A DNA stretch of 17,378 bases, taken from positions 1-17,378 of the forward strand of contig JAKOGH010000334.1 in the NCBI GenBank assembly GCA_024811115.1. The letters are read 5' to 3'. The DNA comes from Terana coerulea (taxonomy: Eukaryota; Basidiomycota; Agaricomycetes; Polyporales; Phanerochaetaceae). Below are positions 8,653 to 17,372 of the stretch, piece by piece. Below the pieces are notes generated by a model that saw only the letters and a list, made by a program, of their open reading frames with translations, was not told the origin of the DNA and searched no databases. Positions within the stretch are counted from its first letter, which is position 1; the number at the start of each line of letters is the position of its first letter. The translations under genes and the position numbers were made by a program.

Positions 8653-8913
8653 TCATTCCCTTCCAGCGTCCATCCAGTCCGCGGTCAGAGAGTCTATGTG
8701 GTTGGCCTTTGGTCTTCTCCCAGCAGCGAACTCGAGGAAGTCGGTATCAAGGAGAGCACGGTTCCGAATATGGCATGCGTCATCTTTCGAATCAAACACG
8801 GCCAAATAACCGGCGTAAGCCGGCTTGTGCCGCACAAACCCGAACTTCAAAACTTCTTGCGCTTCCACTCGAACTCGAGGTCCCTGAACCCTGTCCGCTG
8901 GAGCGCGATTCAC
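8653..8913 (-). CDS. Short coding-like frame, unknown
   Basis: The - frame of 86 residues contains FGFVRHKPAYAGYLAVFDSK, then RNRALLDTDFLEF, with balanced composition and no low complexity. An adjacent frame reads LEFEWKRKKF just upstream, suggesting a frameshift near 8860. It could be a degraded gene. I do not recognise the family, and no intron or clear start upstream was found. Confidence 0.25.
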   Translation of the reverse strand: MNRAPADRVQGPRVRVEAQEVLKFGFVRHKPAYAGYLAVFDSKDDACHIRNRALLDTDFLEFAAGRRPKANHIDSLTADWMDAGRE

Positions 8914-10265
8914 AGAACGAGCGTTCTCTCAAATCAAGCGTTCACGTCGATTTCACGAACCGCAAGTATCCCACGATCAATAACACTACACGAGGCAAGG
9001 CGCTATTGCTCAAATGAAAGGTCCCTTGTCCCACATAAAGGGGTATATGCAGCGCCTCTCACTAAAATTTGTCGGTTAGATCACCAGTAGCAGCGCCTCA
9101 GTTCTCTGCGCCCATGTAAGGCTATCAGAAATTAACCCAGACCCTTGTTGGAAGTACCCTTCACGTTATTCGCGAGGATGACTTCTTCTGCCGCACCACG
9201 ATGCAGTGATAAGTATCCAAATCAAAAGTACCGCGTATCATGTGTGTTACCGTACTCTACGGTGCTGTGACATCCGCGCTCCCCGGGGCTGATACAAACA
9301 TTGAAGGAAGAGAGTGGCTGGGTGAGCTCCGAGCGAGATCTCTTCAACGTCTAGGGTTCAGCTCTGGGGAAACAACGAGACTTCTCCTTTACTTAGAAAA
9401 TATCAATGCCGAGTTGATTGTACCTCTGAGTGCAGGCAGCCAACTTGAACTCTCTTTCACCAGCTGTTCCGCATTTTAAACATTCGTGGGAGAGTGCTGA
9501 AACTTCTAGCGCGTGAGCGTACTCGTAAATGACTGCTCACAGCACTTCGAAATGGTCTCAAGCCTTGCTGTCGCGATCGGCAACTCATATTGCACAGATT
9601 TCGCAAGCGTCTACGGTCTGAGTGTAAGGCTGTAAGCGCATCAGGCGCATCAAAGCGGCGCACGGCCCGAGGGCCGGAGTTTGACAGTGCAAAGCGCTGG
9701 AGGTATTCATTCTATATTTCTGAACACTACTGCAGTTACCACCATCGCTGCACCTGGCCCGCCTGTAGCAGCTCTATTTCGAAGCTTTACATTTACTGGT
9801 CTAGTCTCCACTTCGCATTCTGCATCCCGCTAGACTGGCTGGAATAGCCCCCGAGTCAAGATACGTACGATAGTCCCACTCAACACCATCTCGAACGCGT
9901 CTGCTGTAAAATTCGCGCTCATATGGGCCAACCATCGCCTCTTTTTCTTAGCCTGGAACGCCGACGTGTGTGTACGCCCCGCCCCTCCCCATAGCGCAAT
10001 GCTTAGACAACACGGTGGTCGTACCGAGCTCGTAGTCAGCCAAGTTTACAGGCTCGATACACAGGTCCGCCGCCCGCTCGTCTTTGTCTGGTAGCTGGAG
10101 CTAATCATTTGGTAGCCCGTACAGATACCCGCGAGGTGGTCGAAAGCTACTGCGGACGCGGAATCCCCAAACTTACGATATTGTCGCAATGTTATCCTAC
10201 TCTACACCATCGCCTCCTGCATCTACATTACGAATGGTCAACGCAACATTCAACACTATGACTGA
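8914..10265. other. Long stretch without a recognised gene
   Basis: Several frames of 60-130 codons exist on both strands (for example 9240-9479, +), but none shows a domain, consistent frame or splice structure that I can support. There is a short C-rich patch (CCCCGCCCCTCCCC) near 9976-9990. No TIR pair, tRNA or long repeat was noticed. Confidence 0.3.
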
Positions 10266-10586
10266 TTATCTCGGCGAACGCTTCCTCGGCCTACTTTACC
10301 CCTGCCACCCGCTCGCCCAGAGGGGTTTTTGTCGTCTCAAAACCGCGCTTCTGTTCGCGAAGTCCTCAACCAGCTTGAATTGCGCATTGTCGAGGAGCAT
10401 CCGGCGTCGACGGTGGAAATTAGGATTCTGAACGCGGTAGGAACCGGGCATGCGTCGCCCGTGGCTCAGTGTGAGAGCATGAAAGTTGTAGGAGAGCGGT
10501 GGCGGTGGATGAAGGGATTAAGAACGAAGAGGGTGATGGAGGAGGAAAGCGTTGATCTTAGCTTGAGGAATTGGTGCGCTCTTTAA
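10266..10586 (+). CDS. Coding-like frame, possible terminal exon, unknown
   Basis: The + frame is open from after a TGA near 10265 to the TAA at 10584-10586. From 10329 it reads SVREVLNQLELRIVEEHPAS, then VEIRILNAVG, and later a Lys/Arg/Glu-rich tail ending in RNWCAL. The composition is typical of a helical protein. There is no ATG in a convincing place at its start, so if real it is a 3' exon or a remnant. No family is recognised. Confidence 0.3.
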   Translation, partial: LSRRTLPRPTLPLPPARPEGFLSSQNRASVREVLNQLELRIVEEHPASTVEIRILNAVGTGHASPVAQCESMKVVGERWRWMKGLRTKRVMEEESVDLSLRNWCAL

Positions 10587-10738
10587 AGTACTTCGGCTGC
10601 ACTGGCGTTGCTCAGACCTCTTTCTAGCCCATCACGTCATCCTCGCTCGTCGCGTTTCGTACAGCATTGCAAGCACCAGCTGCGTGTGTATGCGGCGTAC
10701 GCCTACATAAACCCCTTTGCCCTGTGTCACTCGTTTCT

Positions 10739-11491
10739 ACATGCCCAAAGAGATCACAATGCGAACGCGAAGATTCTTGCAGCACGTTTCTGGCGACCAG
10801 CCGCAGCCGTCGGAAATTCTCAAGTTTCTGCGAAGCCGCATGCTCTCAGTCTTGCGGCATAACTCCTGCACACATTTTTCCCGACCTTGCCCAAATCGCA
10901 TTCACACCTCCCGTCTTCGTTCACTCGTGAATCATTTATACCGTTCTCGGGCGCCAACACCGACCCGTCGATACGCCCTCGAAACGCTTCCGGTGTTGGG
11001 CCAGAGTAAGCGTAATCGCGCATCCCGTCCACGCTCCCGCTGCCAATGCCGAAACATACGTTGCTTTCGATTCACTCATCTTCGCGTATGCTGGGACTCC
11101 CAGCGTGGAGCTCAACTTGACTTGGCACATCGATGGTCTGTATCCTATATCCCGACCGCTATCGGCGACTTGTAATTAAAATAGCAACGGTGCCGTGCGT
11201 GCCCCCGGAAGGCGTCTGCGGCGTGGTGCCGCACTCCTTCAGTAGAGCCGCTCTGAATTATCAGATGCCGCAGATGCCGAGCCATTGCGGGTTTCAAAGC
11301 CCATGGTATGCGCTCTGCCCTCGCCACCGAGGTACGCTTCACCCTGGCGGAACCGGGACGTGAAGGCGCAGTTCGTCTCTAACATTGCGAGTGCGAGAAC
11401 GAGGCGACCGAGATGCCACCGTGGAGACCAGCCGCTGGCCCCATGAACCCCCAGCAGTTCGTTGATACCCGAGGCCCCGACACAGGCATAG
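10739..11491 (+). other. Coding-like tract, probable 5' exons of the next gene
   Basis: Several protein-like segments occur on the + strand in different frames. An ATG at 10741 begins MPKEITMRTRRFLQHVSGDQ, then SEILKFLRSRMLSVLRHN. AHIFPDLAQIAFTPPVFVHS follows at about 10870-10930, ending at GTGAATC. AFDSLIFAYAGTPSVELNLT lies at about 11060-11120. Further segments occur at 11246-11440 after an acceptor-like CTCCTTCAG (ending 11242). CTCTAAC near 11368 resembles a branch point. I could not join them into one frame with confident splice sites. On the - strand, 10936-11130 also looks partly protein-like, so even the strand is not certain here. Confidence 0.25.
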
Positions 11492-12078
11492 GAGACGGTG
11501 CAAAAGGAGCTCGAGCAGCTCCCGACCCAAATCATCCAGTCGGTCTGGGTGTTCCACGACCACGTACAGTCCTTCGTAAACAACGCGGACGCAGCAGGCG
11601 AGGAATCGCTTACGACGGAGTCGCAGGCGCAGAGCAGAGGCTCGAGGGAGCTGGGGGAGCCGCTAGACGAAACTGCGAGATTGGATGATATAGAAGAGCG
11701 GGCATTGCGGGATATATTGGAGTATGGTGACTCGAGGAGCGTGAGTATCACTCATCCAGCTGAGTCGATTGGACGAGCAGCTGATTACGAATTTACGCGT
11801 AGACACTACTCATGCTCAGCATCGAAGTATGTCACACTATCATAACAATCCCTTTGCCGTACTCATTTCCCTTTTCATCGTACCCAGGCACCTTACGCAA
11901 GTTGATCAACTCGGCAGAACGTTGCTTGGCCGCGCTGGCAGAGCGAGACAGTCGGCTTGCGTTCAAGGCGCAGCAAGCTGCTGACCCAGTGCCGATCTCG
12001 GACGGACAACATATGGCCGACGAACGGCCCAAGTCTGGTTGGGGTGTATCCGACAACACAACCGAGACACGACCATGA
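11492..12078 (+). CDS. 3' exons of an unrecognised multi-exon gene
   Basis: Three exons can be joined in frame. Exon 11492-11740 follows an acceptor CATAG and encodes QKELEQLPTQIIQSVWVFHD, then a Glu/Ser/Gln-rich part and IEERALRDILEYGDSRS. A 40-nt GTGAGT...GCAG intron (11741-11780) follows. Exon 11781-11826 encodes LITNLRVDTTHAQHR. A 61-nt intron, 11827-11887, starts GTATGT and ends TACCCAG. The last exon, 11888-12078, encodes TLRKLINSAERCLAALAERD and a polar tail to TGA. The chain is mostly helical and coiled-coil-like, with no transmembrane segment. No family is recognised. The first intron is short, so an alternative acceptor at CATCCAG (11759) is possible. The long - frame at 11239-11751 is a shadow of this gene. 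Confidence 0.55.
11741..11780 (+). other. Probable intron (40 nt)
   Basis: GTGAGTATC to GAGCAG, phase 0 on both sides, with CTGAG as a possible branch site. Its length is at the lower limit for fungal introns. Confidence 0.4.
11827..11887 (+). other. Intron (61 nt)
   Basis: GTATGT to TACCCAG with a pyrimidine-rich stretch before the acceptor. Removing it joins the two coding frames (…AQHR to TLRKL) exactly. Confidence 0.65.
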
Positions 12079-12408
12079 TGACTTACGAAGCATTTACTCT
12101 CAAATTGCTTGCATCTCTTTCCCATCTCAACTGCGTGTATATTACATTCTCACAGAACTTTGCGTAGCACTACAAGCATTTCTGAATACATCAGACGATT
12201 CCTAATCTACTGAACAAAGCATGTCGATATTGGGTCCACCTCATCGCTCATACATGGAAACTATTCTTGCTGGACCATCCCGGCCATCTGGGAGGAGGTA
12301 TTGAACAATGTCCATAACAGAGTCCTGGCTGACGCTTTCTATAAAGTTCTTGTCAGTGAACGCACAGCACATACGCAGATACCGCGAGATGCAAAATACA
12401 CACATCTA
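12079..12408. other. Gap between convergent genes
   Basis: The + gene ends at 12078 and the - gene at 12409, so this 330-bp stretch holds both 3' untranslated regions. No further gene or clear terminator signal is visible. Confidence 0.5.
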
Positions 12409-15400
12409 TCAAGCACCGATGTGGATGAAATTGACCCATCGCTCTAGCTCGCCCTTCTTTACGTCAAGCCTCAAGCGCTTCGTCGCCGCCCGCAAAGCCC
12501 GTGCCGCCCTCTTGTACCCGACCTCCAGTGGATATTTGTCCGTTCTGTCTTTGAACATCTCCTCGTAGAAGTACTGCGCCATCGTCGGCCCATCCTCATC
12601 CCTCAACTGCCACATCGTCCCGACGACACCGCGAAACCCGACGAACTGCATGGCGGCGGCGAGGTGCAGAACCTCCTCCGTTGCGCTCTTCTCCGTCTGC
12701 TCGGCGGTGTGGCAGGCAGAAAGGAAGGCGAACTCGGCATTGGGTGCGCGGGATTTCAAGATGTCGCGGAGAGTGAGCCACTCGTTGTCCCATAGTTCGA
12801 AGTGCGAATTGAACGGTTCCCCTGGCACTAGATTACCGTGGCAGGTGAAGTGGACCCAAGAGTACTCCTGAAGGTGGGCAGTGATTGCGCCTGGATTGGC
12901 GTCGTTGCCGCGCAGAACCTCCACTTTCATTCTGTCCTCGAACCCTTCGAGCGCGGCGACCTCAGCTCCTGCACTGGGTAACGAACCATCGTCCGGAGCG
13001 ATAGCCAGGAGCGCGGATCTCTGCGACATTGCGTCGGAGTTCGCCTTGGATCGGGAATCAATGAGGGCGGCAAGGGTTGGAGTATATGAGCAGGGGTAGA
13101 GGTCCGACAGATATATGGCTTCGTGTTTACTGCCGCCGCGAGTATTGGGAGTGGGACCGGCGGCATGAAGCGGAAGGGAACATACGTCAGAGGTAGGACA
13201 CCACCAAATCCGCGTTCCGTAAGGAAAGCCTAGATCTGCGAGCTTCCGGACGACGGGGTCAGCCAGCAAATCCCATAAATTTTCGAGGGCATCCTTCAGC
13301 GTGGTATTGTACTCCTTGGGTTTGGCTCCAAGGTTCTGGCGTGCGCTGACGAGGCTTCTGGCTAGGTCCCGCGCCGTCTCGTGGAACGACGGGTCCAAGG
13401 GTACCCGCTCCGGATCACGGTCATGCAGGATAATCAAGGCATCCGAAGAGCGTTTGTTGTGGTTTACCAATATTACCGGCCCTTCACTAGCTGCGGCCTT
13501 GAGGACCTCGAAACTGGGTAGCCAGAGGAAGCCAGAAAGACCCGGTTTCGCGCGGATTTGCTCGATGAGGGTTTCGAGGGTCGTCACAAGCTCCCTCCTT
13601 TTCTTGACCATACCCCCAAAGATGTCCGGTGCCAGTGCGTCGAGGGTCAAATCGCGTATTCCTTGGTAGGCTGGATCGAATGGACTCCCCTGCGTGCTGA
13701 GCTGATCCAATGCTTGCACCGTCTGTTCGAATTTGTCTCGCAAATCCTCGTCTTGCCCCTCGAGAAGATGAAGCGGCGGACGCAAGCGACGCACTTGAGA
13801 CCACAGAAGTGCCCTACTGTGTTCCAACAATTCGATCGCAGCGGGGAATTGGCCTTTTGCAATAGCATATGCTGCTCCGTCTGTAGGGACATGGTTCGCG
13901 GTCTTGAATTCGGCCGCGAAGATGACCCGATGCTGCATTTCCAGGGTGGGATGGAGCATAAGAGATTGTTCAGAAAGTAGAGTTGCAGCTTTGGATGCCG
14001 ATATCGAGGAATGATGATCCACCTTGATAGCCAGCAGCATCCAGTGGCGTGCCACGCGGAGTTTTGGGACGGGGTCGCCGCTAAAGCTGCGGGGATCGTT
14101 TATATAGGACTCGAAGAGTTGCATACACTCCTGCAAGTCTTCAAGACTCCCGTACTGGCTAAAGCGGTCGTATAGTGACTGCGCTAGGATGGAAACCGTC
14201 ATGAACAGATAGGGGCTCGAATCTTCAAACGAATACAAGGACAATGCATTTCTGCTGAGGTCAACGCATTCGTCCGCGATCGCCTTTCTCTGGATGAGAA
14301 AGTCGAGTTTCGCCCTATCCGTAGGGTAGACCTCGTGAGGATCCCCTTCGATGAACAAGTGCCAATGTCCACTCCGCAAAAGCAGCGCTCCCGCCAAGCA
14401 AGTAACAGAATTGGCGTAATCGGGCTCCTCCGGCTTCTTCAAAGACAAGGCCTCACGTCGGAGAGTGATGGAATCCTCCAAGTCCGGCAGATGCCACTGA
14501 ATCGTAAATCGGTGATATAATGCGCCTGCTAGATGGTTCAGTTCTATACTGCGGGTTGAATGCGGAATACCAGGAAGAGACAGCACTTCTCGGCTGAGTT
14601 GAATGCATTCTTCAAGATCAAGTTGCAAACCCATTCCTCGCTGAAAACGAGCATGCAGTGCTTTGGACAGGAATTGAAGGATGTGAGGTCGGTTTGGGTA
14701 ACCGGGTGGAATGTGGATCAAGGCTTTTCGGCAGATCTCGACGGCGTCGTTGATATCCTGACGTTGACCAAATCGCATGAATCGGAGAATCAAGGCCATT
14801 GACAAAATGGGGGACAGTTCTGCCTTGATCTTTTCCGACTCTTCAGGAGGACAACAGGCCATCGCTCCACGGCCGGATGCGACGAGTTCCTCGAGGTCTT
14901 CTGCACGCTGAAAGCGACGAAATCGGTCGTAAAGGGTTGAGGTCAAGTTAAGGAGCAAGAGCGACCGGTTCTGCCAGTGGCCCGCCCTTATCGCCGGACG
15001 CGCTAACTGCTGTCGATATAGTATAATGCTTTCATCGAGATCGTCTGGCAGTCCGTAGCGTCCGTATCGTGCATACACCGCGTCTGCTAAGAGATTGAAG
15101 GCAGCGAATGTGTCCAGGTTACGGGGCCAAAGAGTCGATAATGTCTCGTGCATGAGTGCGATATTGCTATCAACATCTGCCCTTTCCCCCAATATGTCGA
15201 ATCTGGCTCGAAGAAGACTGCTCAGATAGCAACGGATGAAAAAATGTTCCAGAGGGGTGAGCGAAGGAGAGAAGGGCAGGACCTCACAACTGAGGTGGGT
15301 GTCGTCCAGATCTTCGGTTTGGGCTTGGAGTTGATGCTTTTGCACGAGAATACCATCCGAGGATGCGACTTCTTCGAGACCCTCAGTGCGGTGTGAACCA

Positions 15401-15759
15401 GCGTTATGGAGATCCTGCTTTTGCCCAAGCCTGTCAATTTTGGCAGAGAGGGCAGTTGTCAGGCGACTCTTGAACGAGACCTTACTGCCGTTTGACTGAT
15501 CCACTGAGAGTAATTGACGACAGTATGCAATGCGATCATCAAGGTCTTGAATGCGCTCGTTAGATTTGGCGGGATTGAGCAACGCTTCTGTCATAACACC
15601 AAGGGTGTCGACGAGAAGCTCACCCTGGGCTAGAGGTAAGACTTCAACGTTGAGCTCGACGCAGTCATGAAGATCCTGCGGATTGTTCGCCACACTGGAT
15701 CGAGTGTATAGACATACGGCTAAGCGGTGGAGTATGTTCGGCCTCTCAGGGAGCTGGGT
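12409..15759 (-). CDS. TPR-CHAT caspase-like protein, main body (copy B)
   Basis: The - frame is open from 15759 to the TGA at 12411-12409. Numbered from the GTG at 15693 it has 1094 residues, but that GTG is not a true start: coding sequence continues upstream in another frame. Residues 1 to about 560 hold about 11 TPR-like units with the signature dl-e-i-l-r-al (for example DDLDESIILYRQQL, EDLQECMQLFESYI). A helical connector follows, then a CHAT domain from about 790 to the end. CHAT landmarks are RIWWCPTSDVCSLPLHAAG, WVHFTCHG with the catalytic His at residue 952 (12838-12840), LSACHTA with the catalytic Cys at 994 (12712-12714), and VLHLAAAMQFVGFRGVVGTM. CHAT proteins are clan CD cysteine peptidases related to caspases and separase. 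Likely cytosolic: no signal peptide or membrane segment is visible, though the true N terminus lies outside this block. The substrate is unknown. Confidence 0.88.
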   Translation of the reverse strand, partial: TQLPERPNILHRLAVCLYTRSSVANNPQDLHDCVELNVEVLPLAQGELLVDTLGVMTEALLNPAKSNERIQDLDDRIAYCRQLLSVDQSNGSKVSFKSRLTTALSAKIDRLGQKQDLHNAGSHRTEGLEEVASSDGILVQKHQLQAQTEDLDDTHLSCEVLPFSPSLTPLEHFFIRCYLSSLLRARFDILGERADVDSNIALMHETLSTLWPRNLDTFAAFNLLADAVYARYGRYGLPDDLDESIILYRQQLARPAIRAGHWQNRSLLLLNLTSTLYDRFRRFQRAEDLEELVASGRGAMACCPPEESEKIKAELSPILSMALILRFMRFGQRQDINDAVEICRKALIHIPPGYPNRPHILQFLSKALHARFQRGMGLQLDLEECIQLSREVLSLPGIPHSTRSIELNHLAGALYHRFTIQWHLPDLEDSITLRREALSLKKPEEPDYANSVTCLAGALLLRSGHWHLFIEGDPHEVYPTDRAKLDFLIQRKAIADECVDLSRNALSLYSFEDSSPYLFMTVSILAQSLYDRFSQYGSLEDLQECMQLFESYINDPRSFSGDPVPKLRVARHWMLLAIKVDHHSSISASKAATLLSEQSLMLHPTLEMQHRVIFAAEFKTANHVPTDGAAYAIAKGQFPAAIELLEHSRALLWSQVRRLRPPLHLLEGQDEDLRDKFEQTVQALDQLSTQGSPFDPAYQGIRDLTLDALAPDIFGGMVKKRRELVTTLETLIEQIRAKPGLSGFLWLPSFEVLKAAASEGPVILVNHNKRSSDALIILHDRDPERVPLDPSFHETARDLARSLVSARQNLGAKPKEYNTTLKDALENLWDLLADPVVRKLADLGFPYGTRIWWCPTSDVCSLPLHAAGPTPNTRGGSKHEAIYLSDLYPCSYTPTLAALIDSRSKANSDAMSQRSALLAIAPDDGSLPSAGAEVAALEGFEDRMKVEVLRGNDANPGAITAHLQEYSWVHFTCHGNLVPGEPFNSHFELWDNEWLTLRDILKSRAPNAEFAFLSACHTAEQTEKSATEEVLHLAAAMQFVGFRGVVGTMWQLRDEDGPTMAQYFYEEMFKDRTDKYPLEVGYKRAARALRAATKRLRLDVKKGELERWVNFIHIGA

Positions 15760-16851
15760 TCAAGCAACGATATCAGCTCGCAGCAAGATGCGATTGAACT
15801 ATCAAGGTCCTGAAGCTTCCTGGACTCCCTGTAATGAACGCGTTGTAGCGCCGCGAGTAATTTCAAAGTCGAGATTCGGTGGTGACGCTCCAACGTGTCC
15901 GCGCCCACGGAGAGGTACTCCTGAAATTTCTTGATGCATTTCTGGCGATCTTCCCACTTGCCGGACTGGACGTAGCGAGCCCCAGAGCTCCGCGCAAGCT
16001 TCTCTAGATGATGCAGGTATCGGTTATTGGCAGGTTGACATGCAACTAGGTCTGCTGGAGGTATCTTGGCACTCTCCATCTGGGAAGGTCGTAGTTCGTC
16101 GGTGCGATCCAAAACGCCGTCTTCGACTCCTGCGAGTGAGCGGAGCAGAGAATCAATGTAATTATCAGTACTGGCGGAGTGTTGGTAATCGACAGCGGTA
16201 GATAGGAGAAAGCCCTCAGTGATGTGTAGCGTGTACAGCTCCATGTCTTCAACCTGGCCCGCGAGGGGAAAGCGTGAAAGCAGAGCATTAGCCAAATGCA
16301 ACGATATTTCCGCCTTCGTTCCAGGGTCGAGATCTTCGCCAGCATAGATCAGCTCGTAGTACTGCTCAATGCATTCCTGCAGGTCGTGAACGTCGTTGCC
16401 ATGCTTGAAGCGCTCATGTCGAGCACGGGCAAGGGACCGAAGAATGGACCATAGTTCTGGGTCATCCACGTATGTGTCAACCACCTCCCAACGCCGCCTA
16501 CTGTCCGATGTCTTCTCGAGTTTCGAGCAGAGCACCTCCTCGCAATACGTATAAGATGCACAAGTCCAGGTCTCGGAATGCCTCGTCTGAGAGAACCGCG
16601 AGAGGAGGGCGGCGGCCAGCTCGGAGATGACTTCCGTCTTAGTTCCCGAGCCTGGTTCGCCGACGGTGTACATTAGCACATGGTAAAAGCTCCACGCATT
16701 CATGAAGGTCGTCGAGGACGTGATGGTGGTGAAGCGCTCTCGAAGAGCGCGAGCAAGGAATAAGTGGCGAATCCAGAGCCTGGGGTCGTCCGGCGGGCAT
16801 TCGGCGACGCGCTGCCTGCATACGCCGACCACGTCTTCCTCAACGTTCTGT
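15720..16851 (-). pseudogene. TPR-CHAT copy B, N-terminal TPR part (frameshifted)
   Basis: This - frame ends at TAG (15720-15722), but the downstream frame (…ILHRLAVCLYTRS…) continues the TPR pattern without a gap, so a single-base change around 15735-15760 splits one gene. The segment holds about five TPR-like units (HDLQECIEQYYELIYAG, EDRQKCIKKFQEYL, QDLDSSIASCCELI). Compared with copy A, two short stretches are out of frame but restored: about 16690-16760, where another frame reads VLDDLHECVEL, and about 16545-16585, where another frame reads LDLCILY. No GT-AG intron explains any of these. It is either a decaying gene or carries assembly indels, so 'pseudogene' is provisional. Confidence 0.7.
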
Positions 16852-17147
16852 GGGGCCGACTTGCAGGCGAACGTGCGCCTGTGCGAGAAGCGAATCGAGT
16901 GCGGTGTCCGGAATGATGTTCAGCGTCGGCGAAGATAAAGCGCCCTCCTCGTCTTCCTCGTCATTTTCCCTCCGGGTGGCCTTGCGTACCCTTCTGGGCT
17001 TCTTCCTCGTCTCCTCCCTCCTCGACGCAATCCCGCGTATCCTCATCGTGCACGGCAGGCTCTCCACTCGGCTCTAGACAATCTTCGGCTTCATCGCATG
17101 GGGATGAAGCTCGTGATCCCGGTGGGTCAACGTCGCCTGTCCCTGCG
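16852..17147 (-). pseudogene. TPR-CHAT copy B, variable acidic linker
   Basis: From the acceptor at 17148/17147 the frame reads AGTGDVDPPGS, then EPSGEPAVHDEDTRDC and a Glu-rich run, and stops at TGA (16963-16961). An overlapping frame then continues ENDEEDEEG, LSSPTLNIIPDTALDSLLAQ to about 16853, and a third takes over at NVEEDVV. Copy A reads through the equivalent linker in one frame. The simplest view is two frame changes, at about 16965 and 16850. An unrecognised intron cannot be fully excluded, but no in-phase GT-AG pair was found. The linker is acidic here and Pro/Ser-rich in copy A. Confidence 0.55.
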
Positions 17148-17204
17148 CTGTAGGGGCCATGTTACTGCAGACCGTTGAGTGATAAGCGGTTTATGTTAAC
17201 GCAC
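17148..17204 (-). other. Intron of copy B (57 nt)
   Basis: On the - strand it begins GTGCGT and ends CCTACAG. Splicing gives PLLAGTGDVD, matching the joint in copy A at 7942-7995. Confidence 0.75.
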
Positions 17205-17317
17205 AGTAGAGGCCTTTCCTCATCATTAATAGCTCCTTTCTTGCTGCAACCTGCCGAAATGGCCGTACGAATCCAGCGCAAGATCTCCCTGCCAGCCGGA
17301 AAGAGGCCCATTTGGAA
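17205..17317 (-). CDS. N-terminal exon of TPR-CHAT copy B
   Basis: This 113-nt exon on the - strand encodes MGLFPAGREILRWIRTAIS, then AGCSKKGA and the acidic DEERPLL, and ends in phase 2, exactly as the matching exon of copy A. It is bordered on both sides by well-formed introns, so the gene must begin further upstream, beyond the window, unless the internal ATG is used. The short amphipathic helix-like part has no recognised domain. Confidence 0.65.
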
Positions 17318-17372
17318 CTGTCAATGGGTATGCGTCAGTGGCTACAAGAAGTCGGCCCACAGAACCACTCAC
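17318..17372 (-). other. Upstream intron of copy B (55 nt)
   Basis: On the - strand it runs GTGAGTGG to ATTGACAG and contains CACTGACG, a good fungal branch-point match about 15 nt before the acceptor. The six bases beyond it (17373-17378) would be the end of a further exon cut off by the window. Confidence 0.65.

Noticed and set aside
11239..11751. 170-codon - strand open frame
   Set aside because: Its composition (Ser/Trp/Cys-rich) is that of an antisense shadow. The + strand here has exons that join in phase through GT-AG introns.
12881..13980. Several + strand open frames of 70-140 codons inside the CHAT gene
   Set aside because: They are antisense to the CHAT domain and connector coding sequence and show no domain of their own.
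15693..15693. GTG at 15693 as the true start of the CHAT protein
   Set aside because: TPR coding sequence continues upstream in another frame without loss of spacing, and the open frame itself extends to 15759.
16850..16970. An intron explaining the frame changes in the copy B linker
   Set aside because: A GTACGC donor with CACAG acceptors was considered, but none joins the flanking frames in phase.
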